Translations under genes and position numbers: made by a program | The notes under the pieces: model-generated | The model's database searches: none | The model's input: only the letters and a program-made list of their open reading frames with translations | Told to the model about the DNA's origin: nothing | Shown here: piece after piece, positions 56,126 to 64,000 of the stretch | Layout: each line of letters begins with the position of its first letter | How positions within the stretch are numbered: position 1 is the stretch's first letter | NCBI GenBank assembly: GCA_964017235.1 | Contig: OZ024933.1 | Coordinates: 63,222,255-63,286,254 of the forward strand | Reading direction: 5' to 3' | Length of the DNA stretch: 64,000 bases | Source of the DNA: Sabellastarte sp. h YS-2021 | Lineage: Eukaryota; Annelida; Polychaeta; Sabellida; Sabellidae

Positions 56126-56205
56126 TGTTCAAAGTGGTGTCCAAAGTGGTGACCAAAGGGGAGGTCAAAGTGGTGAGCAAAGTGATGAGCAAACTAGTAA
56201 GCAAA
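56110..56205 (+). repeat. Short tandem repeat, about 12-bp unit
   Basis: Repeated caaagtggtg and caaagtgatg words directly after the zinc-finger frame, giving a QSGDQSDVQSG-type reading in another frame. Confidence 0.6.
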
Positions 56206-56433
56206 GTGAAGTCTACCTGGTATTTATGCAGTCAATATGCATAAATAGTTGTCCCTCTCACCAGAAAGGATCATTGGTCAAATATTCCTGTCAGATGATC
56301 ACACTTCCTATTGTAATTATAGCATCTGTTGTGAATTTGTCATTATACTGGGATGAAAAGGGTATTTGGCTACCATTACTGTGTTCATCTTTGGGATATA
56401 TATATTGCCAAATCCTAGTATAAAAAAGAAAGA

Positions 56434-57499
56434 ATGAATAAGCTTTTAAGTTCGATTTTCTTTGAACCCTCACACCCCGCAAGCTTTTCAGGTCCTCGGA
56501 AACTGCATGAAGCTGCAGTCAAACAAGACAGCACTGTGACCCTCAATACCGTGAAAAGTTGGTTGAGCGGAGAGGAGACGTGCACATTTCACAAGCCATC
56601 AAGAAAGAAATTTAAAAGAAATAAAGTCATTGTAAGGACAATTGATCGAGAGTGGGATGTAGACATGATGGTCATGACGAAAATTACAAAATACAAAGAT
56701 GGTTATCATTACATTCTTTTAGCTATAGATGTTTTTTCTCATTATGTATGGACGGTGCCACTCAAGGATAACTCTGGAAATGAAGTTGTTTGTGTGTTCA
56801 CAAAAATTTTTAAGGTAAAAGTACCCGAAGTTGTGCGTTCAGACAATGGAACAGAATTTTTAGGACACAAAGTTCAGAATTTATTCAAATCACACTTTAT
56901 CCCTCCCTTTGTGACCCAAAATAAAGTGAAGGCCAATTATGCAGAAAGAGCTATTAAAACCATCAAAGGAAAAATATACAAGTACTTTACATGTAAGCAG
57001 TCTTACCGTTATATTGATGCACTGCAAGACATTACACAGGCTTACAACTCAAGTGTACACCGGTCCATTAAAATGGCACCAGCACAGGTCACAATGAGCA
57101 ACTTGAATTCAGAAATAATAAAGAATGAAGAAAGAATGAAAAGAAAATACTTTTAAGTTTAAAGTTGGGACTCACGTGATCTCACATGCCAGAAAGACAT
57201 TCACAAGGAAATATGATCAGAGGTGGAGTGGTGAACTGTTCCAAATAGTCAACCGAGATGGGACGCAAAGGTATCCCACATACAAAATCAAAGACTATGC
57301 CGGGGAGTCCATTGATGGAACTTTTTATGAAGAAGAGCTACAGAAGGTCACTCCCAATGAGTATTATAAGGTTGAAATATTTTGAAAAGTCGCAAAATTA
57401 AAGGTTGCCCCAAAGAGGTCTTGGTGAGGTGGCTACATTGGCCTCCAAAGTATGATTCTTGGATACCAGCCACAGACATCACTGGCTTTTATAAATAGA
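56434..57499 (+). pseudogene. Polinton integrase (RVE family), one frameshift
   Basis: A retroviral-type integrase that would insert the element and create the 6-bp duplication. The catalytic core lies in 56434-57156 (240 residues), with candidate acidic triad Asp77 (WDVDMM), Asp137 (RSDNGTEF) and Glu171 (YAERAIK), so all three are kept. A frameshift near 57156 moves the C-terminal SH3-like part into 57176-57385 (GELFQIVNRDG; PTYKIKDYAGE; FYEEELQ). A chromodomain trace (VRWLHWPPKYDSW) follows in another frame at about 57410-57490. The gene has at least two breaks but a preserved catalytic core. Its N-terminal zinc-binding region is not visible. Confidence 0.9.
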
Positions 57500-57551
57500 A
57501 GGTTCCCTAAACCTGTGTTGTCATTTCAACGTGTACAGTCATGGTGAAAAC

Positions 57552-57877
57552 ATGTCTGTCATTAAAAAGAGCGAATACATGTTAAGGATTTTAGCTGAAG
57601 GTGACAAAGTACAACATTCATCAAAGGCCATTCATTCACTGTTTTGTAGATTGTGCTCACAATCTTCTAGAGGGGAATATTCCTCTTGGGCTGAAAGAAA
57701 AGACTGAGAAAGTATAAACAAGAACTGTGAGGATTAAGGAAAAAGAATACCACTAACAGAAAAAAGAAACAAATTTTGCAAGAGGGTGGATTCCTGCCTG
57801 CTTTATTGGCTCCTATTTTAGGAACTGTTATTCCTCCACTTGCTAAGAAACTGGTAGGGCTTTTCACTCGGCGATGA
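57552..57877 (+). pseudogene. Polinton small basic protein remnant
   Basis: Starts at the ATG at 57552 (MSVIKKSEYMLRILAEGD). It continues through several frames as a Lys-rich stretch and ends in a hydrophobic, Gly/Pro/Leu-rich segment just before 57874. A small basic protein with a hydrophobic C-terminus at this position, between integrase and capsid genes, is usual in Polintons; its function is not established. There are several stops and shifts. Confidence 0.6.
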
Positions 57878-58515
57878 ATAAATTTTTCGAAAAAATTGTT
57901 GTGCCCAAGTCCACCACCACCAGAGACTGTGCTCCAGTAGGAAGAGATGCCACAGCTACAGCTATGACCAGATTAGAAAAAGATATGAGTGGACTGTTAG
58001 AAGACTCTGTATTGGAACCAACTGAAAAAATGAAGCTGTACAATCAGTCGATAAATCGTCTACTGACTTATGATCGAAAGCAAGACGCCAAATCTGTGGA
58101 TCCTTTTCCAGATCCTGTGGTCTCTGTGGAAGACCCTAAAGAAGATTTAGAAGATGACTTCGCCATCACTCTGCCACCCTCTCTGAGGAGTAAAGGTCAG
58201 CGCCTGTGTTAAAAGGTATTTTACAATGGAATAACAAAGGTGAAATTTTAACAGAAGACAATTGACCCATTACAGATTTGATTAACACGGCTATTCGGAC
58301 ACAGTGAAAATCAGAAAACTCCCAACTGGTTGGGGATACTTTAATTAAAAGTTACAAGAGGCTAACATTCCAGAGAGGTTATTAGGTCCTGGTCCCCAGT
58401 TTCAACCACAAGAGGAGGTGTGGAAACCTGAACCAGAACCTGAACCAGAATCTGAACCGGAATGGGAATCAGAATGGAAACCAAGATTCCAAGAAAAAAA
58501 GTACAAATGGGAGAG
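57874..58515 (+). pseudogene. Conserved unnamed Polinton protein, truncated
   Basis: 57874-58212 is open for 112 residues (MNKFFEKIVVPKSTTTRDCA start; MKLYNQSINRLLTY in the middle; acidic PVVSVEDPKEDLEDD later) and resembles a protein commonly found in Polintons upstream of the penton gene. Traces continue to about 58400 with stops. A Glu/Pro-rich tract (cctgaaccagaa repeats, 58425-58480) follows. No enzymatic domain is seen. Confidence 0.6.
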
Positions 58516-58559
58516 TACCTTAAAGGTTAAACATCCATTGATTTCATTCAGTATGACGA

Positions 58560-59282
58560 GAGACAGACCATGAAAGACTTTATCTCTATTTACCAAGCAA
58601 TACAAAGCACATGGGTAATACTCCCGGAGAGTTTATTGTACCACTGGCTCAACCTTATGAACTGTTCTGTGAAGTGGGACTGATGGAAATTCAGTATGCA
58701 AGAACGTGGTACAATGTCCCTTCAGATCAATTTGTTCAAGTTTGGAATACAACCATTCTCATCCCTGAGGGTATTTATGCTGATATAAAGGAATTCATCA
58801 AAATCTTAAAAAAAAATTAAATGGGGCCTTGGTGCAAACCCACCTGTCACTGTCGAATTCAATACCAATGAACCATGCAAAAAATGAGACTTAAAATTGA
58901 AACAAATAATGCATCAGAGGAGTTAGCACCTGACTTGTATCTTTTCAAGAGATTAAGTGACATATTAGGATTTGTCAAGACAGGCCCATCTTCAGCTGGA
59001 GATAGAAAATCAGAGTATCTGGCTGACATTAAAGATGGCACACACAACTTGTACGTCTATTGTGATTTAATTGAGTCTGTAGTCTTGGGAAATGCCAAGG
59101 TGCCCTTCCTGAGAATTGTGCCCATCCAAAAAGGACCCATTGTCACCACCTCCTATAGTCACTATCCAGTGATGCGAAAGATTTTTGGAACTGTTGAAAT
59201 CAATATAAAGGGGGATACAGGTGAAATTATTCCATTTGTTGGTGGGAAGTCATTTGTAACGCTTCACTTTCATAAAAAATGA
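58560..59282 (+). pseudogene. Polinton minor capsid (penton-like) protein, frameshifted
   Basis: Two open parts, 58611-58820 and 58875-59282, form one protein interrupted by a shift near 58820-58875. The first part has YARTWYNVPSDQFVQVW; the second has HNLYVYCDLIESVVLGNAKV, PFLRIVPI and, at the end, FVTLHFHKK, matching the penton-like protein of Polintons, predicted to be a jelly-roll forming capsid vertices. The C-terminal 135 residues are intact. It directly precedes the small Gly-rich frame, as in other Polintons. Confidence 0.85.
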
Positions 59283-59612
59283 AGCACCAGGTTTACTGCT
59301 GCGACGATTCTACCCGTCAAGCATATGAGCAGTATTACACGAATCAAGCAGGAAGTGAATTACCAGGATTTCAAGGTTTGTGATATCAGAGAGGTCACGG
59401 TTTGGGAAGCCTGTTTCGGGGTCTTGTAGGAGTGGCTGCGTCCCTGTTGAAGAAAGGTGCAGAAAGCTCTAAAAGCAGGTGTTGAACTGGCACAAGATTA
59501 CTTGGGAGATAATAAAAGGAACAGCAACCAAAGAAGGCGCGTCATTTCATTGAGAGCAGTCAAAAAGAGGAGGACCTTCCAGGAAAAAACAAAAAGATAT
59601 ATATTCTTAAAC
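59281..59612 (+). pseudogene. Small Gly-rich Polinton protein before the capsid gene
   Basis: Starts at ATG 59281 with MKHQVYCDDS and a short Tyr-rich segment; a stop and a shift follow within about 100 bp. Further on are a Gly/Leu-rich amphipathic stretch (about 59400-59450) and a basic tail (59457-59610, with RRRVISLRAVKKRR). Polintons have a small protein of this make-up just upstream of the major capsid gene. A membrane-active or core role has been proposed for similar proteins; here it is inference. Confidence 0.55.
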
Positions 59613-60050
59613 ATGCCTCTGATTCACCCACTGTCATGCGAGTGCGTTAAAAGTGAATTGGATTTGTTTGGTGTGCCACTCACTCAAACCAGTGTTGAAG
59701 AAAGGAGATGGGCAGAATATGGACAAATTACAGCAGTCAAGGACAGTGATGACACCATTGAATTTAAAATTGCTGAGACTAACTCAGAGTACATTGATTT
59801 GAAAAACAGCTTCATTCGAGTCAAGGCTAAAATTGTGAATACTCACGGAGAGGTTTTGGGTGCCACTGCAGATGTCGCTCTGGTAAATTTTTTGCTGCAT
59901 GCTTTGTTTAGTCAGATAGACATGACCCTGAAAGACACTTTAGTCACCACCTCCAATGACACCTATCCTTACAAAGCATACATAGAAGCACTCCTCAGTT
60001 TTGGGACTGAGAGCAAACAAAGTTGGCTCACGGCATCGACTTTTCTCTAG
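59613..60050 (+). pseudogene. Polinton major capsid protein, N-terminal part only
   Basis: Likely start at ATG 59613 (MPLIHPLSCECVKSELDLFG). Recognisable capsid motifs follow: VPLTQTSVEERRW, SEYIDLKNSFIRVKAKI, LLHALFSQIDMTLKDTL and DTYPYKAYIEALLSFG. The frame stops after about 145 residues, whereas the family is a several-hundred-residue double jelly-roll, so most of the protein is deleted. The next 40 bp already belong to the packaging ATPase region, so one deletion removed the capsid C-terminus and the ATPase N-terminus. Confidence 0.88.
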
Positions 60051-60090
60051 ACCAACATAATAAGCGATACGTCAAAAGAAAGGAAAGGAA

Positions 60091-60640
60091 ATGAAGCTAC
60101 TGGAACTGAAAAATGAAAAGATATACCAATGCCCAGAAAAAATCCTGTGGTGCTATTCTCAATGGCAGCCTCTTTATGCCACAATGAAAGATGTGGAATT
60201 CCAACAAGGCTTACCAGATGTTGAAGAACTGGAATCGTGTCTCCTGGTGTTGGATGACATGATGGACCGCTTGGAGAGTGAAGTGGCTGACCTCTTTACC
60301 AAAGGGAGTCATCATAAAAATATATCCGTCATTGCAGTGACCCAGAATGTGTTTCACCCAAGCAGATTCCGGAGGACTATCAGTTTGAACACACACTACA
60401 TGGTCCTTTTTAAGAATCCCAGAGATGCCAGCCAGATTCAACACTTGGCCAGACAGATGTACCCCTAAGATACAGAATACCTTGTGCAGGTGTATGAAAG
60501 AGTGATGACCTTGGGACCGTATAGCTAACTGTTCATTGACCTCAAACAGGAAACACTGGATAATATGAGACTGAGAGCAAATATATTGGAAGATGAAGAA
60601 CGATATTATTGTCAAAGAAAAAAAAATAAACTTGTATGAA
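60091..60640 (+). pseudogene. Polinton packaging ATPase (FtsK/HerA type), lacks Walker A
   Basis: 60091-60468 encodes the C-terminal part of the genome-packaging ATPase: ILWCYSQWQPLY, a Walker B-like LLVLDDMMDRL (near 60243-60275), LFTKGSHHKNISVIAVTQNV with the TQN sensor, and HYMVLFKNPRDASQIQHLAR. A stop after MYP (60468) is followed by further family-like coding with stops to about 60640. The N-terminal Walker A loop is absent, having been lost with the capsid C-terminus. A non-functional remnant. Confidence 0.88.
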
Positions 60641-60764
60641 CCTTAATGCCTTTTTTTCTTGAGTTGAAGAATTTGCTGGGTTCACTTTGCAACACTTTGC
60701 CATCTGGCAAGTCAATATGCAAATAAGATCAATCAGATGCCTGTGTCAAACAATAAAAAAGACA
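60641..60764. other. Spacer between ATPase remnant and right Polinton TIR
   Basis: Short AT-rich stretch with no recognised feature. Confidence 0.5.
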
Positions 60765-61097
60765 TCCATCACTCCATTAACCAATCAATATGACATCATT
60801 AACAAGATGCCTATATTAAGGCCCCTATACATATCATAAAACAAATCAATACGACATCATCCTGGTTGATGTGATGTCATCAACCAATCAGACTGCAGTA
60901 TTTAGTCGCGTGATTTGTTACAGATTGCTACACACCACTGCGCATGCACACTCTACTTTTTACCCTACTACCTTTTAAACCTACTTTTTACCCTACTACT
61001 TTTTACCCTAGCCTGTAATCTGAAGGCCTCATTTTGTTTAATCTGAGTTGGCGCATTTTCACAAAAAGGGGGCGCCAAATGCCCCTATTATACTACT
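60765..61097 (-). repeat. Right terminal inverted repeat of the Polinton
   Basis: Reverse complement of the left repeat (tip atgcccctattatactact). It has fewer minisatellite units than the left and an extra stretch of about 110 bp before the shared attaaccaatcaatatgaca block, so the two repeats have diverged by indels. Confidence 0.92.
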
Positions 61098-61714
61098 AAT
61101 ATATGAAAGGCGATTTAAGTTTGGTGCATACATATTTGTTTGAATTTAAGAAGAAATTTTATTTGCCAACATTTATCAACAATCAATCCTACAAGGTTGC
61201 ATCACCATTGCATGCCATTTTTCTGAAGATTCTAAAGGCTACAAAAATAAGGATGTAACATAAATGAAGGTTGCCATGATGTTAATCTATATTAGATTGT
61301 GCACATAATAAAAGTTTCTTAAAAATAGACCAGATAATTTGTTATTAATTTGTATCAGAAATTTTGGAGAGTCGCTCTATCAAAAGTCAAAGATTGGGTA
61401 AATTGGATAATTTTGTTTTAAGCCAACACAAAATTGGTAGTACTGCAAATTTTTATGGTTCTGAACATCAAAAACATCAAAAATTAGTCCTAGAGACCAG
61501 TTGGCAAACCCAATAAACAATTCCTAAGCTCAGTGATCAACTATAAATGCCAATGGTCAATTCATTAGCCCAGTTGACAATTATTAAGCCCATTGAACAA
61601 CCGCTGATCCCTGTCAACAAGTGATTAGCCCAATTGACAAGTCCAATGAACAACTGTCAAGACCAATAAGCAACTGCTAAGCACCAGTTGTATATTATAA
61701 GACCAAGTCCTTAC

Positions 61715-63217
61715 CTGTAAAAATCTGAATTTATTTCATTTTCTTGGAGGAATTTATCCATTTCAGTGTTATACTCATCAAATCGATCCAGAAACAATTC
61801 ATCCAGTTCACCGATATGCTTGTTCATCTGCATCACACTGACAAAAATATCAAACAGGTCATCCACCTGATTCAGTGCATCTTTTAGTCTTCGTACATGA
61901 AAGTCCCCATTAATTTTATCAATAATCTCTTTCTTTGTGAATTTACTCAAGCTAGAAGGCTGCACTCGGAGCAAATTTGCAAAGAGTGCTAAATAATAAC
62001 TATCTTTGTTTGTGCTTTGAAGAAAGTCTCTGGTGTGATTATACAGCATTTCATAAAATTTTATGGTTGAGTTTTCTAAAAGCATCAACGACCACACATT
62101 GCTGAAAGCTAATTTTAAATTCATAATATCTTCATACATGGATCTTGATCTAATTTTAAAGTCATTGAAGAAGCTACCAATGGCATGCACTGATGTATGG
62201 ATTTCAAGAGATGTCACAAATGCACTAAGATTGGTCTTTGAGTTATTGGTATTAGATAAGTATTCTGAAGATGTTAGTGATAGGTTAAATATATCTTGCC
62301 AGGTTGTTTGGACAACATCATCTAGAACCTCTGTCATGTCCTTTAGTGATCTCTTCATAATACTGTAGTACTCTATTGAAGTTCTGTTGGCAATCTGGAA
62401 TTCTGCTATCCTTCTCCGTATCTCTTCCAGAGGCCTGTCTAAAACTCTTGTCTGGTAGGAAAACAGTCTGTAGTTAAACCTTCTGCCCCCTTTCAGAAAT
62501 CTTTCTTCACCAATACGAAAGGCTGTTGTATTGAATAACCCTGTTTCAACAAACTGTTCCCCTGTTGCTTTGAGTAAATTAACACCTAATCTCAACCATT
62601 GGATTCCCTCGAGCAGTGTTGTGTACTGTAGTTCTTGTTTATAGGCAAAATCTTGAAGCAGTGGTAGTGTAATATAAGTCATATCATATGTCCTATTTAA
62701 GGTCAATCTGTATGTAAGTAATGGATCACCAGTCAGAAATGCTTGGTTTGTTTCATTTAAATACTCTTCTGCTCTGTCCAGTAACATAAATTTTGCTTTA
62801 AACATGTCTCTTATTGGGAAATAGACCCATTCTCTGGTGGCATTATTACCTAAGTCAAACTTCCCTGCAGCTGAAGTAATGGTTCTGTTCAAAATCTGAG
62901 CAAAGCCCATGAAGTCTGTAGTCACAAAGTGATAAGCTCTTTCATACTGCACCTCCCAGCCTCGTAGGAAGTCATGGTCAATGATATACTCGACAGCTTC
63001 GAGTCCCCTGTCCATATGAAAAGATATGCGATCTTGCAATCCATTGAATGACTCTTCCAGAGTAGCCAGAGCAGATATAAATGCTTGGCGTTCCGGCAAT
63101 AGCATGTTGGTAAGTTTTTGCACTGTGTCATTAAATGCAGTTATAAGTTTAGTGTCTTTATCTATGGTAGCTTTGTGTACTCGCTGTGACACCTCTCTGG
63201 CTGCAATGTACTTGTCT
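61715..63217 (-). CDS. DEG/ENaC-like channel, large extracellular exon (about 500 residues)
   Basis: A single minus-strand exon of about 1.5 kb between an acceptor (tttatttaatatttgtcag at about 63218-63236) and a donor (ttacag followed by gtaagg at 61714). The segment has no cysteine at all, is mostly helical and charged, and has about a dozen N-x-S/T sites (for example NRT, NAT, NET, NTT, NLS, NST, NHT), so it should face the outside. The phase-2 donor joins the 50152-50243 exon in frame, linking it to the pre-TM2 and TM2 of a DEG/ENaC channel. I do not recognise a named domain. ASIC/ENaC ectodomains are normally cysteine-rich and of similar length, so this either replaces or is added to the usual finger and thumb. 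Upstream exons (TM1, cytosolic N-terminus) lie beyond the window. It could be a different gene, but strand, phase and position make one gene the simpler reading. Confidence 0.75.
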
Positions 63218-64000
63218 CTGACAAATATTAAATAAAATTTATTTGTTCATTAGGTACAATGATACATATAGAAGTACACAAATATAGAATATAAAATAGA
63301 ACAAACATATTCAATAACAAGATTTTAAATATAGCCAAACACAACCATGCAAAGCATTTAGATTGATTTCACCAAAATTGGTAGATACAAGTTTGTGTGC
63401 ATGATGCATTAGACATGCCTTTATTAGCTGCCTTTATTGCTGACAACTTAATTATCACACTGCAACAGCAAGGTTACACTATCACACACAGACATTAGGG
63501 AAATTAAAGTTGTATAATTGTGTCTGTACACCTAGATAACATTAAAACATTAACATTAAAACTTATGACATACACTCTAGCAGTTGTAAGTGTATATGGG
63601 ATTTAGGTATGCATGGAACCAGGTTTGAGGTTAAGTATTACACCAAACTAGAACCAAACTAGAACCAAACTATATGTATAATATATATATATATATCATG
63701 GTAGAAAGTCCAATCTGGTAGAATTTCAAACCAACAGCATCCAACAACCAACCAAGTGGAAACATCAATCAGTGAGATTTGGGCAGGTCCACCAGCCATA
63801 TGGTGTTAATCTTCTTAAATAGAAAAAAGCACCCAACAAGAGTCAGGCAACAACCCAGGCAACAAAACCCTGAAGGCCAAACAAGTGGGAACCAGCATCA
63901 ATCAGCAGTGGCTAAAGGTCAGCAGTAAAGAGCATCCGGTGAAGTCAGGCACCCACAGAAGCCACTAAGCCACTAAGATAGGCTAGTATTTCTCAGTCAA
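63218..64000 (-). other. Intron upstream of the large channel exon
   Basis: No exon-like frame with splice sites was seen up to the window edge. A short TA run lies at 63674-63700 and two aaactagaacc units at about 63645-63670. Confidence 0.55.

Larger units (their letters stand above)
50833..61097 (+). mobile_element. Polinton/Maverick, bounded by TIRs and 6-bp target duplication, internally deleted
   Basis: The ends read AGTAATATAATAGGGGC (left) and, inward from the right, AGTAGTATAATAGGGGC. They are flanked by identical 6-bp duplications AATATA at 50827-50832 and 61098-61103. Long AG-starting inverted repeats with 6-bp duplications are diagnostic of Polintons. At 10,265 bp it is shorter than the usual 15-20 kb. 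Recognisable genes in order are integrase, a small basic protein, an unnamed Polinton protein, penton-like protein, a small Gly-rich protein, major capsid protein and packaging ATPase. DNA polymerase B and protease were not found. Frameshifts, stops and deletions affect most genes, so this copy is inactive. Confidence 0.95.
50244..61714 (-). other. Large intron of the channel gene, holding the Polinton
   Basis: The intron is 11.47 kb from donor aggtaagg at 61714 down to the acceptor before 50243. About 10.27 kb of it is the Polinton, so the intron was roughly 1.2 kb before insertion. Its remaining parts (50244-50832 and 61098-61714) show no exon-like frames. 50439-50459 is a C-rich run, and 61500-61690 has imperfect repeats of caattgacaa/ttagccca words about 20 bp apart. 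Confidence 0.8.

Noticed and set aside
61711..63192. Stand-alone intronless gene for the large minus-strand frame
   Set aside because: It starts without a proper ATG, is bounded by good acceptor and donor sites, and joins the DEG/ENaC exons in phase, so an internal exon is the better reading.

Overview
This is an AT-rich, repeat-dense piece of an animal nuclear genome. The CYP4-type cytochrome P450, the intron-split DEG/ENaC-type sodium channel and the mix of mobile elements (DIRS-like, Polinton/Maverick, CR1/L2-like and L1-like LINEs, mobile units filled with about 150-bp satellites) fit a marine invertebrate, most likely a lophotrochozoan such as a mollusc. The organism is inferred from gene families only. 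I recognise two host genes: an intronless P450 at 9504-11018 (+) and the last three coding exons of a DEG/ENaC-like channel on the minus strand (61715-63217, 50152-50243, 49448-49560). Nearly everything else is mobile or tandemly repeated DNA.

Layout. 1-2281 holds a broken CR1/L2-like LINE with a TGAT-repeat tail. 2706-8893 is a nearly complete DIRS-like retroelement: 149-bp inverted terminal repeats, an internal complementary region that joins the two ends, gag, and RT-RNase H-methyltransferase-like-tyrosine recombinase, broken by only three apparent frameshifts. The P450 follows. 11930-23560 is a stack of satellite-bearing elements: a 146-bp array ending in a hairpin, a 147-bp array, a dispersed 155-bp satellite, and a 4.7-kb insertion with a 4-bp target duplication that itself carries a further nested element. 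23590-30350 is a decayed minus-strand DIRS-like element in which reverse transcriptase segments are tandemly duplicated. 30480-37980 returns to the 155-bp satellite, with two more array-filled elements (Y at 30828-33942 and X2 at 34969-37980). 38000-45800 is mostly non-coding, with foldback and minisatellite sequence. 45807-48740 is an L1-like LINE corpse.

The right end is the most informative part. A Polinton/Maverick of 10,265 bp (50833-61097), with long terminal inverted repeats starting AGTA and a perfect 6-bp target duplication AATATA, sits in one intron of the DEG/ENaC gene. It keeps recognisable integrase, penton-like, major-capsid and packaging-ATPase remnants in the usual order. I see no DNA polymerase B or protease; the ATPase lacks its Walker A part, the capsid gene is cut short, and the left half is tandem repeats. 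The channel exons on either side join in matching splice phases. They predict an unusual protein: a roughly 500-residue, cysteine-free, heavily N-glycosylated extracellular segment leading straight into a canonical DEG/ENaC pre-TM2 and TM2.

A recurring theme is mobile units whose body is a tandem array (133-170 bp) and which carry a short GC-rich hairpin at an end. Several array units contain close matches to nuclear-receptor half-sites or YY1 sites, and a cluster of NRF-1-like palindromes lies inside the Polinton. These are sequence observations; any regulatory role is inference.
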